Translations under genes and position numbers: made by a program
The notes under the pieces: generated by a model
What the model was told of the DNA's origin: nothing
The model's input: only the letters and a program-made list of their open reading frames with translations
Database searches by the model: none
Shown here: piece after piece, positions 1 to 7,820 of the stretch
Numbering within the stretch: position 1 is the stretch's first letter
How the letters are laid out: every line of letters starts with the position of its first letter
Source of the DNA: DASUBV01 sp036501025
Lineage (GTDB): Bacteria > Actinomycetota > Actinomycetes > Streptosporangiales > Streptosporangiaceae
Reading direction: 5' to 3'
DNA length: 64,000 nucleotides
Assembly: GCA_036501025.1 (NCBI GenBank)
Contig: DASYBB010000060.1
Coordinates: forward strand, 68,432-132,431

Positions 1-109
1 TCGACCAGGCCTGCGCCAGGCCGGCCATCCCGAAGGCGACAGCAAAGAGATTCGCCGTCAGGTGGAGCGGGCGCTGCCGAGCGCCGGCCGGCTCCTCCGC
101 ATCGTGCAT
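1..109 (-). CDS. TDT/SLAC1-family transporter, N-terminal part only (runs off the window)
   Basis: A reverse-strand frame opens with ATG at 109 and stays open to the window edge (36 codons). After a polar leader of about 18 residues it reads NLFAVAFGMAGLAQAW, which looks like the first membrane helix of TDT/SLAC1 proteins (TehA-like tellurite-resistance, C4-dicarboxylate or anion channels), where an NLF-x-x-x-FG-x-AGLA-x-x-W pattern is usual. The family has ten helices, so nearly all of the protein lies outside. It is divergent from the redoxin gene, so the intervening 137 bp should hold both promoters. No convincing ribosome binding site precedes the ATG. The assignment rests on one helix. 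Confidence 0.55.
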   Translation of the reverse strand, partial: MHDAEEPAGARQRPLHLTANLFAVAFGMAGLAQAWS

Positions 110-163
110 GGCCCGCTACTTACCCGCGCGCCGCATGACGTGTCGGCCTGGAGCGCTCGGGTA

Positions 164-182
164 CACAACCAGGGGTGTTGTG
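164..182. promoter_or_regulatory. Inverted repeat in the divergent promoter region
   Basis: CACAAC and GTTGTG form a perfect 6-bp inverted repeat around a 7-bp spacer, in the 137-bp gap between the divergent transporter start (109) and redoxin start (247). The position fits an operator for either gene. No regulator gene lies next to it, so the protein that binds is unknown. Confidence 0.3.
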
Positions 183-246
183 ACTCCCGTGCCGGTCGCA
201 GCGTACGAGGCTTGGCGACTTGAGGCTGTTGAGAGGCGGTCGTGCG

Positions 247-849
247 ATGCGTCCTGATATCAGGCCGGGCAATGCCTTTCCCGACTACGAGCTGCCGGAT
301 CACACCGGCACGCAGCGCACGCTCAGCGAGCTTCAGGGACGCGATCCGCTGATCCTCACCCTGGCCCGGGGCAATTACTGCCCCAAGGAGCACCAGCAGC
401 ACCTCGAGCTGGCGGCCAACTACCCCAAGATCGCGGTGGCCTACACCCAGGTCGCCACCATCGCCACCGACGACCATCACGTCCTGCAGGAATTCCGCGC
501 CTCGGTGGGCGCCCAGTGGACCTTCCTGTCCGATTCCGGCCGGACCGTCCAGCAGGACCTCGACATCGCCGAGTACACCGACCCCGAGCACAACCCGATG
601 ATCCCGCACACCCTGGTGCTCAAGCCGGGGCTGGTCGTGCACAGCATCTACAACGGCTACTGGTTCTGGGGCCGGCCGTCGTTCTACGACCTGTGGCGCG
701 ACCTGCGCGCGGCCACTAGCGAGATCCGCCCGGACTGGGACCTGAGCACCGCGGGCCTGCGCGAGGCCTGGGACGCCGGCGACTACTCGCACTTCCACGG
801 CTGGGACCGGCGGGCCGGGTCGAAGCCGACGTCTTACGACGACAAGTGA
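247..849 (+). CDS. Redoxin-domain (AhpC/TSA-like) protein
   Basis: 200 residues with a thioredoxin-fold redoxin domain over about residues 8-160. One conserved cysteine sits in RGNYCPKE (residue 45), at the peroxidatic-Cys position of peroxiredoxins; no resolving CXXC cysteine follows, so it would be a 1-Cys type or a redoxin-like protein without peroxidase activity. The C-terminal 40 residues (rich in W, Y, D) are typical of this actinobacterial branch. ATG 247 is preferred over an in-frame start at 220 because GAGAGG lies about 10 bp upstream. Its stop overlaps the next frame by 4 bp and it leads a forward run of flavoenzyme, VOC and SDR genes, suggesting a role in oxidative chemistry on a small substrate. 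Confidence 0.8.
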   Translation: MRPDIRPGNAFPDYELPDHTGTQRTLSELQGRDPLILTLARGNYCPKEHQQHLELAANYPKIAVAYTQVATIATDDHHVLQEFRASVGAQWTFLSDSGRTVQQDLDIAEYTDPEHNPMIPHTLVLKPGLVVHSIYNGYWFWGRPSFYDLWRDLRAATSEIRPDWDLSTAGLREAWDAGDYSHFHGWDRRAGSKPTSYDDK

Positions 850-899
850 CCGAGCGGGCCGCCGGGCGGCCCGCCAAAATCACACAGGGGGCAACGGCA

Positions 900-1850
900 G
901 TGCGCACGCCGGTATGCGAGATGCTCGGGATCGAGCAGCCGATAGTCCTGGCCCCGATGGTCGCGGTGCCCGCGCTGGCCGCGGCTGTCTCCAATGCCGG
1001 CGCGCTCGGCATGCTGACGCTGACGTGGTCAGACGACGTCGGAACCGTGATCCGGGAGACGGCGGCGCTGACCGCGCGGCCGTTCTGCGGCAACCTCGTT
1101 CTCACCGACAATCGCCACCGTCGCCTTGACCAGGCCCTTGAGGCCGGCTTGCGCGTTGTCTCGTTCTTCATGGGTGACCCCAGCGGCTACGTCGAGCGCG
1201 TGCACGACGCCGGCGGCATTGTGATGCACACGGTCGGCAGCGCCGAGGAAGCGCGGCGGGCCGACGCCGCCGGCGCGGACGTGATCGTCGCGCAGGGCTG
1301 GGAGGCCGGCGGGCACGTGGGGAGCCGGGTGGCGACGTTGCCGCTGGTGCCCGCCGTGGTGGACGCGGTGACGCCGACGCCAGTGATCGCGGCCGGCGGG
1401 ATCGGCGACGCCCGCGGCGTCGCCGCCGTACTCGCCCTCGGCGCCCAGGCGGCGTGGCTGGGCTCGCGGTTCCTGCTCGCCGAGGAGATGCCGATCCACG
1501 AGGACTACCGCCGCGCGCTGATCGCCGCGACCGAGACCGACGCCGAGTGGTACCCCAACCTGTACGACGTGGGGTGGCCCGACTCCCCGCACCGCGCGCT
1601 GCGCAACTCCACGGCCAGGGCGTGGGAGGCCGCGGGCTGCCCCCCGGACGCGAAGCGGCCGGGACAGGGCGACGTCATCGCGCATTTCGCCTCTGGCGAG
1701 TCCATCGTCCGCTACGAGCCCGCGCCGCCGATGGAGGGGACGACCGGGAACATCGAGGCGCTCTCGATGTGGGCCGGCCAGAGCATCGGGATAGTGCGCC
1801 AGCCACAGTCCGCGGCGGAGATCGTGAGCGAGCTCACCTCCCGCCTCTAG
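900..1850 (+). CDS. Nitronate monooxygenase / 2-nitropropane dioxygenase-like flavoprotein
   Basis: About 316 residues with an FMN-binding TIM barrel. Family signatures are visible: IVLAPM near the N-terminus, AQGWEAGGHVG in the middle (the histidine is near the flavin in characterised members), and AAGGIGDARG followed by GAQAAWLGSRFL, the phosphate-binding end of the barrel. Such enzymes oxidise nitronates or act as NAD(P)H-dependent flavin oxidoreductases or enoyl reductases. The frame is open from GTG 846, overlapping the previous stop, but GTG 900 is preceded by AGGGGG at a good distance and begins right at the conserved domain. It sits between redoxin and VOC genes in one probable operon. 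Confidence 0.85.
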   Translation: MRTPVCEMLGIEQPIVLAPMVAVPALAAAVSNAGALGMLTLTWSDDVGTVIRETAALTARPFCGNLVLTDNRHRRLDQALEAGLRVVSFFMGDPSGYVERVHDAGGIVMHTVGSAEEARRADAAGADVIVAQGWEAGGHVGSRVATLPLVPAVVDAVTPTPVIAAGGIGDARGVAAVLALGAQAAWLGSRFLLAEEMPIHEDYRRALIAATETDAEWYPNLYDVGWPDSPHRALRNSTARAWEAAGCPPDAKRPGQGDVIAHFASGESIVRYEPAPPMEGTTGNIEALSMWAGQSIGIVRQPQSAAEIVSELTSRL

Positions 1851-1870
1851 CCCGGGCCGAAGGAGGAGCC

Positions 1871-2350
1871 ATGACTGAATCTGCACCGCATATCGACTAC
1901 GCCAACCTGCCCGCGCCCGAAGAGGGCTTCCTGGTGACGCTGTTCATCACCGTCCGGAGCGTGGCGCGATCGCGGGACTTCTACTCGCGCGTCCTGGGCG
2001 GCACGGTCGCCCTGGACGAGAATCCGTGCATGGTCAGGCTGTCCAACTCGTGGATCATCATGAACCCGGGCGGGCCCCCTACCCCGGACAAGCCCGGCAT
2101 CACGGTGGTCGACTACGAGCCCGGTGACACCACCTCGATCTTCCTGAACCTGCGGGTCGCCGATATCCAGGCCAGTTACGAGGCATGGAAGGAGAGAGGG
2201 GCCGAGTTCGTCACGCCGCCCATCGACCGCGGCGCGGAGATCCGCTGCTACATGCGGGACCCGGACGGATATCTCATCGAGGTCGGCCAGGCCACCGGCG
2301 TGCTGCACGGCCGGCTGGCCGCGAAGCGCCCGGAAGACCTGCCGGGCTGA
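1871..2350 (+). CDS. VOC (glyoxalase/bleomycin-resistance/dioxygenase) family protein
   Basis: 159 residues forming one vicinal-oxygen-chelate domain: VTLFITVRSVARSRDFYSRVLGG at the start of the first beta-alpha-beta module and MRDPDGYLIEVGQ near the end, where the Glu is a typical metal ligand. VOC proteins can be glyoxalases, extradiol dioxygenases or binding proteins; one short domain suggests a dimeric lyase, isomerase or binding role. ATG 1871 follows AGGAGGAG by a few bases, a strong Shine-Dalgarno site, 20 bp after the flavoenzyme stop. This supports one transcription unit with the flavoenzyme and the SDR behind it. The substrate cannot be told from sequence. Confidence 0.85.
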   Translation: MTESAPHIDYANLPAPEEGFLVTLFITVRSVARSRDFYSRVLGGTVALDENPCMVRLSNSWIIMNPGGPPTPDKPGITVVDYEPGDTTSIFLNLRVADIQASYEAWKERGAEFVTPPIDRGAEIRCYMRDPDGYLIEVGQATGVLHGRLAAKRPEDLPG

Positions 2351-2390
2351 GTCCTGTACCCGAGCACGACCGCAGGAGAACGGAGGAGCC

Positions 2391-3113
2391 GTGAGCGCTA
2401 CCGGGCAGAAGGTGGCCGTCGTGACGGGCGGCTCGCAGGGCATCGGCGCCGGCCTCGTCGCGGGGTACCGGCAGCGAGGCTGGGCCGTGGTGGCGAACTC
2501 GCTCACCATCCAGCCGTCGGCGGACGCCGCGGTCCTCGCCGTCGAGGGCGACGTCTCCGAGCCGGACACCGCCGACCTCATCATCAGCCAGGCCATGGAT
2601 CGCTTCGGGCGCGTCGACACCCTGGTCAACAACGCCGGCGTCTTCCTGGCCAAGCCCTTCACCGACTACACCGCCGGGGACTACGCGCTGGTCACCGGCG
2701 TCAACCTGGCCGGGTTCATGTGGCTGACCCAGCGCGCCATCGCCCAGATGCTGAAGCAGGGCGGCGGCCATGTCGTCAACCTCAGCGCCAGCGTCGCCGA
2801 CTTCGCCGACTCCGCCGAGCCCACCGCGATGGCCGCGCTGACCAAGGGCGGCCTGGCCGCGGTGACCAGGTCGCTGGCCGTCGAGTACGCCGCCCGCGGC
2901 ATCCGCGTCAACGCCGTCGCGCCCGGCATCATCCAGACGCCGCTGCACCCGCCCGAGGACTACACGCCCGAGGCGCTCGCCGGGAAGCTGCCCCCGCTCG
3001 GGCGCGCGGGCCAGGTCAGCGATGTCGTGGACGGCATCGTGTACCTGGAGTCAGCGCAGTACGTGACCGGCGAGACGCTGCACATCGACGGCGGCCGGAC
3101 CGCCGGTCACTGA
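2391..3113 (+). CDS. SDR-family protein lacking the usual catalytic Tyr
   Basis: 240 residues with a Rossmann fold: TGGSQGIG cofactor motif at about residues 10-17, NNAG near residue 83 and the C-terminal RVNAVAPG block. The active site is odd: where YxxxK is expected the sequence reads AMAALTKGG, so the lysine is kept but the tyrosine is replaced by alanine or methionine depending on alignment. Similar sequences exist in other SDR annotations and may need another acid or have another function. GTG 2391 is preceded by GGAGGAG. It is the last gene of the forward run from 247 and converges with the next SDR, overlapping it by 7 bp. Confidence 0.85.
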   Translation: MSATGQKVAVVTGGSQGIGAGLVAGYRQRGWAVVANSLTIQPSADAAVLAVEGDVSEPDTADLIISQAMDRFGRVDTLVNNAGVFLAKPFTDYTAGDYALVTGVNLAGFMWLTQRAIAQMLKQGGGHVVNLSASVADFADSAEPTAMAALTKGGLAAVTRSLAVEYAARGIRVNAVAPGIIQTPLHPPEDYTPEALAGKLPPLGRAGQVSDVVDGIVYLESAQYVTGETLHIDGGRTAGH

Positions 3114-3847
3114 GCCGTCCCGGTGACCGCGGCGTCCCAGAACTCCTGGACCGGCGGGTAGATCAGCTCCTGGTCGCGGGACAGCTGCGACTTGACGGTC
3201 CGGCTCCGCTCGTCGGCCAGCACCTCGACCTGGCCGGCCTCGACGGCGTCGCAGGCCTGCCGGGCGACCGACTCGGGGCTGTCCTTCGGCGCGCTGGTCA
3301 GCGCGGCCATGTCGGTGTCGATGAAGCTGGCGTGCACGGCGACCACGAGGGTGCCCTGGTGGTGCAGTTCGAGGCGGACACCGTTGGTCAGCGACCACGC
3401 CGCCGCCTTCGAGGCGCCATAGGACGCGTCGAGCGGGTTGGTGTAGAAGCTGGTCACCGAGAGCATGTTGACCAGCGCGCCACCGCCGCTGGCGGCCAGC
3501 ACCGGCGCGAACGCGCGGCACATGCTCAGCGTGCCGAAGTAGTTGGTCTCCATCTCCTGCCGGGCCGCGTCCAGGCTCGGGGCGTTGATGAACGTGCTGT
3601 ACTTCAGCACGCCCGCGTTGTTCACCAGCAGGCTGACGTCGGCGCACTCCCGCGCGACCTGCGCCACCCGGGCCGGGTCGGTGATGTCGAGGGCGACCGG
3701 CGTCACGCCCGGCTCGGTGACCGCGGCGGGATCGCGCGCGGCCCCGTAGACCCGGGTCGCGCCCCGCCTGACCAGCTCGCGGGCGTAGGCCCGGCCCAGC
3801 CCGCGGTTGGCCCCGGTGACCAGGGCAACTGATCCGTCGATCTTCAT
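3107..3847 (-). CDS. SDR-family oxidoreductase (canonical active site)
   Basis: 246 residues. TGANRGLG (residues 10-17) is the NAD(P)-binding glycine motif, NNAG follows near residue 90, and the catalytic set is intact: serines in SVTSF and Y-G-A-S-K, a perfect YxxxK. The enzyme should reduce or oxidise an alcohol/carbonyl pair using NAD(P)H. It lies 17 bp downstream of the MarR-family gene on the same strand and is probably co-transcribed with it. Its stop overlaps that of the convergent SDR at 2391-3113. The pairing with MarR and a divergent P450 suggests an inducible modification pathway. Confidence 0.88.
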   Translation of the reverse strand: MKIDGSVALVTGANRGLGRAYARELVRRGATRVYGAARDPAAVTEPGVTPVALDITDPARVAQVARECADVSLLVNNAGVLKYSTFINAPSLDAARQEMETNYFGTLSMCRAFAPVLAASGGGALVNMLSVTSFYTNPLDASYGASKAAAWSLTNGVRLELHHQGTLVVAVHASFIDTDMAALTSAPKDSPESVARQACDAVEAGQVEVLADERSRTVKSQLSRDQELIYPPVQEFWDAAVTGTAQ

Positions 3848-3864
3848 GGATGGTCCTCCGGTAG

Positions 3865-4359
3865 TCAGGGCTTACGGTTCCTGAGGGTCTCCGGATCGGC
3901 CCGGGCCAGCGCGACCAGCGCGGCACGCGCGTGCTCCGCGTGGTCGGCGCCGACGGCGGCGATGAGCGCGGCGTCGACCCGCTCGACCGCCGCGCGGATC
4001 TCGGCCACCGCGGCCTGCCCGCGCCCGGTGAGCCGCACGGTCGCCCGCCGGCGGTCGCCGGCGTCCACGCTCCGCTCCAGGTAGCCGCGCGCGGCCAGTG
4101 CGTCGACGAGCTGGCCGGCCGTCTGCTTGGAGGCGCCCAGCCGGGCGATGATCTCCCGCAGGGCCGCCTCGGGCTGGGCCATGGCGGCCAGCACGTAGCC
4201 GCCGTTGCGCGGGACGTCGTCAAACCCGGCGTCGGACAGGGCAGCGCGGATCGCGGTCCCGTAGGTGGCGCGCGCGGCCAGGAGCAGGCCGGGCATGGGG
4301 ATCTCGGCGGTCCAGTCCGGTTCGGCGGGCACAGGCCGAAGTGTAGGCCTGTCCCCCAT
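3865..4359 (-). CDS. MarR-family transcriptional regulator
   Basis: About 164 residues from ATG 4359. The winged-helix core is visible: GGYVLAAMAQPEAALREI, then GASKQTAGQLVDALAARGYLER (recognition helix) and DAGDRRRATVRLTGRG (wing), the standard MarR layout, followed by dimerisation helices. MarR proteins usually repress their own operon and a divergent gene and release DNA on binding a phenolic or lipophilic ligand. It is divergent from the P450 and upstream of an SDR. A perfect 14-bp palindrome lies just 3 bp upstream of the start, which argues for this start with a leaderless or very short leader. An upstream in-frame ATG near 4398 is the alternative. Confidence 0.82.
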   Translation of the reverse strand: MGDRPTLRPVPAEPDWTAEIPMPGLLLAARATYGTAIRAALSDAGFDDVPRNGGYVLAAMAQPEAALREIIARLGASKQTAGQLVDALAARGYLERSVDAGDRRRATVRLTGRGQAAVAEIRAAVERVDAALIAAVGADHAEHARAALVALARADPETLRNRKP

Positions 4360-4362
4360 TCG

Positions 4363-4376
4363 GTCCAAATTTGGAC
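4363..4376. promoter_or_regulatory. Perfect 14-bp palindrome, probable MarR operator
   Basis: GTCCAAATTTGGAC is a perfect palindrome, AT-rich at the centre, in the 64-bp gap between divergent MarR (start 4359) and P450 (start 4424). Symmetry, length and location match a MarR dimer site that would cover both promoters. That the adjacent MarR protein binds here is inference. Confidence 0.6.
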
Positions 4377-4423
4377 TATCCTGCCGACATCGGACCATCG
4401 CCCCGGAACCAGGAGGCCCGCTC

Positions 4424-5677
4424 ATGACCGCCGCGGACCAGGACGTCGCCGGGCCGGGGGCGCTGGCCGCCCTGCTCAGCCCGGGCCACGCCGCCGACCC
4501 GTACCCGACCTACGCGAAGTGGCGGGAACGCCGGGCGGTATGGCCCGTCGACGGGAGGCTGTCCGTCGTCACCGGCCACGCCGCGTGCGACGCCGCCCTG
4601 CGGGACGCCCGGCTCGGCCACGCCGAGGGCCCCGTGGCGCGGCGCATTGTCGGCCGGGCGGGCGGGGCCACCGAGACCCAGCTCCGCTCCGGCGAGCCGG
4701 AACCGCCGCGGCGGTCATTCCTCATGCTCAACCCGCCGGACCACACCCGCCTGCGGCGGCTGGTCTCCCGGGCCTTCACCCCCGCCACCGTCGGGCGCCT
4801 CGCGCCCCGGATCGAGGAGCTCACCTCGGCCTGGCTGGCGCAGGTGGATGCCGCCGCCGGGCCGGTGGACCTGGTCACCACCCTCGCCGCCCCGCTGCCG
4901 GTGGCCGTGATCAGCGACTTGCTGGGCATCCCGCCGGCCGACCGGCAGCTGCTGGTGAGCTGGTCGGACGCGCTGGCCCGCGGCCTTGATCCGGCGTTCC
5001 TCGTGCCCGCCGAGGAGGTCGCCCGCCAGCTTCAGGCCCGGGACGAGTTCGCCGGATACCTGGGCGCCCTGCTGCGGGAACGGCGCCAGCGGCCCGGCCC
5101 GGATCTGCTGTCCGCTCTGGTCGAGGTGCACGACCGCGGCGACCAGCTGACCGAGGCCGAGCTCATCTCCACCTGCGTCCTGCTGCTGGTGGCCGGCCAT
5201 GAGACCACCACGGGCCTCATCGGGATGGGCGCGCTGGCCCTCGCGCGCCGGCCGGCCGAGTTCGCGAAGCTCCGGGCCCGGCCTGACCTCTCCGGCCCGG
5301 CCGTGGAGGAGTTCCTCCGCTACGACTCACCGGTCCAGCTCACCGGGCGTTACGCGCTGGAGGACACCGAGCTGGCCGGGATCCCGGTCCCGGCCGGGTC
5401 CTCGGTCCTGCTGCTGCTCGGCGCGGCCAACCGCGACCCCGCCCTGTGCCCCGACCCCAACGACGTCCGCGTCGACCGGGAGCCCACCCGCCACCTGGCC
5501 TTCGGCCACGGCATCCACTTCTGTCTCGGCGCGCCGCTGGCCCGGCTCGAGGCCCAGGTCGTCTTCCGCGCCATGGCCGAGCACTTCACCGACATCACCC
5601 TGGCCGGCCCGCCGGAGTGGAAGCCCACCACCGTGCTGCGCGGGCTGCGGCACCTGCCCCTGGTCATGCAGCGCTGA
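4424..5677 (+). CDS. Cytochrome P450
   Basis: 417 residues, a normal length for a soluble bacterial class I P450. Visible landmarks in order: LNPPDHTRLRRLV (C-helix), AGHETTT in the I-helix (oxygen activation), E-F-L-R (ExxR of the K-helix), and the haem loop FGHGIHFCLGAPLAR with the ligand Cys at about residue 367. It should hydroxylate or oxidise a small hydrophobic substrate using ferredoxin and ferredoxin reductase; neither is encoded nearby. ATG 4424 is chosen over the longer frame because AGGAGG lies about 8 bp upstream and the longer start would run into the MarR gene. Control by the divergent MarR regulator is likely. Confidence 0.95.
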   Translation: MTAADQDVAGPGALAALLSPGHAADPYPTYAKWRERRAVWPVDGRLSVVTGHAACDAALRDARLGHAEGPVARRIVGRAGGATETQLRSGEPEPPRRSFLMLNPPDHTRLRRLVSRAFTPATVGRLAPRIEELTSAWLAQVDAAAGPVDLVTTLAAPLPVAVISDLLGIPPADRQLLVSWSDALARGLDPAFLVPAEEVARQLQARDEFAGYLGALLRERRQRPGPDLLSALVEVHDRGDQLTEAELISTCVLLLVAGHETTTGLIGMGALALARRPAEFAKLRARPDLSGPAVEEFLRYDSPVQLTGRYALEDTELAGIPVPAGSSVLLLLGAANRDPALCPDPNDVRVDREPTRHLAFGHGIHFCLGAPLARLEAQVVFRAMAEHFTDITLAGPPEWKPTTVLRGLRHLPLVMQR

Positions 5678-5830
5678 ACGCGGAAGCTGGGCGCGAGTCC
5701 GGGCCGGAGGCCGGCGGGTAACGCAGCCGCGGCTGACGGGCACTAAGAAGTGCAGGCGCCTCAGGGCTCCGATCCGGCGGCCGGCCGGCGGCGTCCGGCG
5801 CGACGGCCCGGATCAGCGACGGAGGCTGCT

Positions 5831-6426
5831 GATGACTGCAGTTCGGATTGCGCACGCTGAGCCCGGGCCCGCTGTGGCTGCCGGGTTCCGACGGCGACGC
5901 GCCGGGGCAGGTACTCGGCCCGCGGCGAGCTGCGCATCGACGAGGTCACGGACCGGGCCGGGCTGCTCCTGGTGGCCGGCCCGGCCGACGGTCCGGTCCC
6001 CCGTCCCGGCCCGGCCGCGCCCCGGCGGGTGCAGGTCACGGTGGCGGGCAGCCGGGACTGGACCCGGCACGAGATCACCGTCGAGGTGCCCGGTGACGCG
6101 GGCATCATTCCTGCAGCCGCTGATATCCCTGGGGCGGCTGCGTGATCCCGAACGCTCACCTTCCGGGCGCAGGTCCGCGCGGCGGGCGTCACCGGCCACG
6201 CCGGGCTGGAGCTGCGGATCCGCACCGACCAGCCCCTCCGGCCCGCCCGCGGGGAAGACGACGACGACGGCCGCCGCGCCGTCCGGATCGCCGGCACCTC
6301 GGACTGGACCGGCCATGAGATCACCGCCCTGATACCGGTCGACGCGAAAGCACCATGTTCGGCGTCACGCTGACCGGGCGCGGGGAGATAGCGCTGCGCC
6401 AGGTGGAGCCGAGCCGCGGCACCTGA
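5831..6426 (+). pseudogene. Frameshifted relic with two copies of a DWT-H-E domain
   Basis: No single frame is open, but switching forward frames recovers a repeated pattern. Copy 1 (about 5900-6150) reads RGELRIDEV, then VTVAGSRDWTRHEITVEVP; copy 2 (about 6160-6426) reads LELRIRTDQPL, then RIAGTSDWTGHEITALIP, MFGVTLTGRGEIALRQVEP. The D-W-T-x-H-E-I-T core and the FGxxLxGxGxxxLR ending recall short beta-rich C-terminal domains that occur in actinobacterial regulators and hydrolases. At least three frameshifts are needed (near 5880, 6110-6150 and 6350) and a TGA interrupts copy 1 near 6145. It is downstream of the P450 and probably decayed. The parent protein is unknown to me. Confidence 0.5.
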
Positions 6427-6433
6427 TGCGCGG

Positions 6434-7642
6434 CTAGCGCCGCGCCCGGACGGCGTAGCCGGGGAGCCGGATGTCGGCCGCCTTGGCGAACTGCCGGGCC
6501 AGCAGGGTCCGCATCGGCCAGCGGCTCATCCAGCGCATCGATGCGGCCCGCAGGCCGATGGCGATGGCACTGTCCGGCGCGTAGGCCCGGACTCCCCCCG
6601 GCGGCAGCTGCTGGCCCTTGGTGACGTAGGGACGCATGATCTGCTCGTAGCGGGCGAAGGCGGCATGATGATCGCCGTCGGCGGCGCCCAGCTCGCCGGC
6701 GAGAACGTAGGCCCCGACCAGGGCCAGGCTGGTGCCCAGGCCGGTCAGCGGCGTCGGGCAGTAGCCGGCATCGCCGACCAGCGCGGCCCGGCCGCTGGAC
6801 CAGCGGCTGAGGCGCACCTGGCTGACCGCGTCAAAGAAGAAGTCGGGCGCGGTGCGCATGGCCTCGAGCAGCCGCGGGACTTCCCATCGCGCGCCGGCGA
6901 AGCGCGCGGCCAGGACGTCCATCTGGGCCGCGGTGTCGCGGGGGTCGTACTCGATCGGCGCCGACCGAAAGCTGAGCCCGGCCTTGACCTCGCCGGGGAC
7001 CCGGCCCGGCCGGATCGAGGCCACGCGCCCGCCGGGCGCGTTGTGCATGAGAAACCAGCCGCCCAGGTCGGACTCCGCGGGCGCGGTGAACCAGGCCGTG
7101 TAGCAGCCGAGCGGGCGGACGCACTGCGCCGCGGGGCCGAACGCCACGCCGCGAACCGCCGAGTTCAGCCCGTCAGCCCCGATGACCAGGCCGAACCGCC
7201 GCGGGCGGGCGTTCTCGAAGGTGACCGTGACGCCGTGATCGTCCTGGTCAAGGCGGCGGACCGTGTCATCGAAGAGGTACTCGGTGGCCGGGACGGTCGC
7301 CTCGTAGAGGACCTGGCCGAGGTCGCCGCGCAGCACCTCGACTTCGGAGACGATCCCCTCCCCGCCGAACAGCTCGGCCGGCATCCGCGCCGCGATCCGG
7401 CCGCCGGCCCCGACGAAGGCGATGCCGCGCTGGTCGACTGTGACCTCCCGCACCCGTTCCATCAGGCCCATCCGCTCGATGACCGTGCGTCCCGCGCCGC
7501 GCAGATCGACCGTCTGCCCGCCGGGCCGGGGGGCGGGGGCGCGCTCCACCACGGTCGTGGTGAAGCCGTACTCGCTTAGCCAGTACGCCAGGGCGGGCCC
7601 GGCGATGCCGGCCCCGGATATGAGCACTTCCTTGTTCTGCAT
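6434..7642 (-). CDS. FAD-dependent aromatic-ring hydroxylase-type monooxygenase
   Basis: 402 residues of the PHBH/tetracycline-oxidase type. Visible are GAGIAGPALAYWL at the N-terminus (FAD ADP-binding GxGxxG), VIGADGLNSAVR in the middle (the DG motif for FAD/NADPH) and GDAGYCPTPLTGLGTSLAL near residue 300 (GD motif, FAD ribityl contact). The enzyme would hydroxylate or inactivate an aromatic or polyketide-like compound. ATG 7642 (MQNKEVLI) is preferred to an upstream GTG/ATG at 7678 because the Rossmann strand begins there. It is divergent from the GntR/TetR hybrid regulator, the usual partner of such monooxygenases, and the gap carries two identical operator-like repeats. Confidence 0.9.
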   Translation of the reverse strand: MQNKEVLISGAGIAGPALAYWLSEYGFTTTVVERAPAPRPGGQTVDLRGAGRTVIERMGLMERVREVTVDQRGIAFVGAGGRIAARMPAELFGGEGIVSEVEVLRGDLGQVLYEATVPATEYLFDDTVRRLDQDDHGVTVTFENARPRRFGLVIGADGLNSAVRGVAFGPAAQCVRPLGCYTAWFTAPAESDLGGWFLMHNAPGGRVASIRPGRVPGEVKAGLSFRSAPIEYDPRDTAAQMDVLAARFAGARWEVPRLLEAMRTAPDFFFDAVSQVRLSRWSSGRAALVGDAGYCPTPLTGLGTSLALVGAYVLAGELGAADGDHHAAFARYEQIMRPYVTKGQQLPPGGVRAYAPDSAIAIGLRAASMRWMSRWPMRTLLARQFAKAADIRLPGYAVRARR

Positions 7643-7706
7643 GGCTCTGAGCGTATGTCGTACGCAGATTGTCGTCAATCGGTTTCAACTCGGATTATGA
7701 TAGAGC

Positions 7707-7717
7707 GCACTAGTACG
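7707..7717. promoter_or_regulatory. Operator-like repeat, copy 1 (GCACTAGTACG)
   Basis: The 11-mer GCACTAGTACG occurs here and again at 7799-7809, in the same orientation and 92 bp apart, in the gap between the divergent FAD monooxygenase and GntR/TetR regulator. The core CTAG is symmetric and the near-palindrome suits a dimeric GntR or TetR protein. Copy 1 is nearer the monooxygenase promoter. Confidence 0.55.
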
Positions 7718-7798
7718 CTACCGCCTGTTGGGAGCAGCCGCGGGTTCTCGCGGGCCGACCCGGGCTGGTCAGCCGCTCCCTGCGCGCCGGGCACTTGT

Positions 7799-7809
7799 GC
7801 ACTAGTACG
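7799..7809. promoter_or_regulatory. Operator-like repeat, copy 2 (GCACTAGTACG)
   Basis: Second exact copy of the 11-mer at 7707-7717, ending 11 bp before the regulator's first possible start. It would overlap the regulator's own promoter and so fits autoregulation. A 92-bp spacing (close to nine helical turns) would allow looping between the two copies. Confidence 0.55.
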
Positions 7810-7820
7810 GAAGAGGTAGG

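Noticed and set aside
2720..3832. 370-codon forward frame across the two SDR genes
   Set aside because: Arg/Pro/Gly-rich and overlaps two well-supported genes in other frames.
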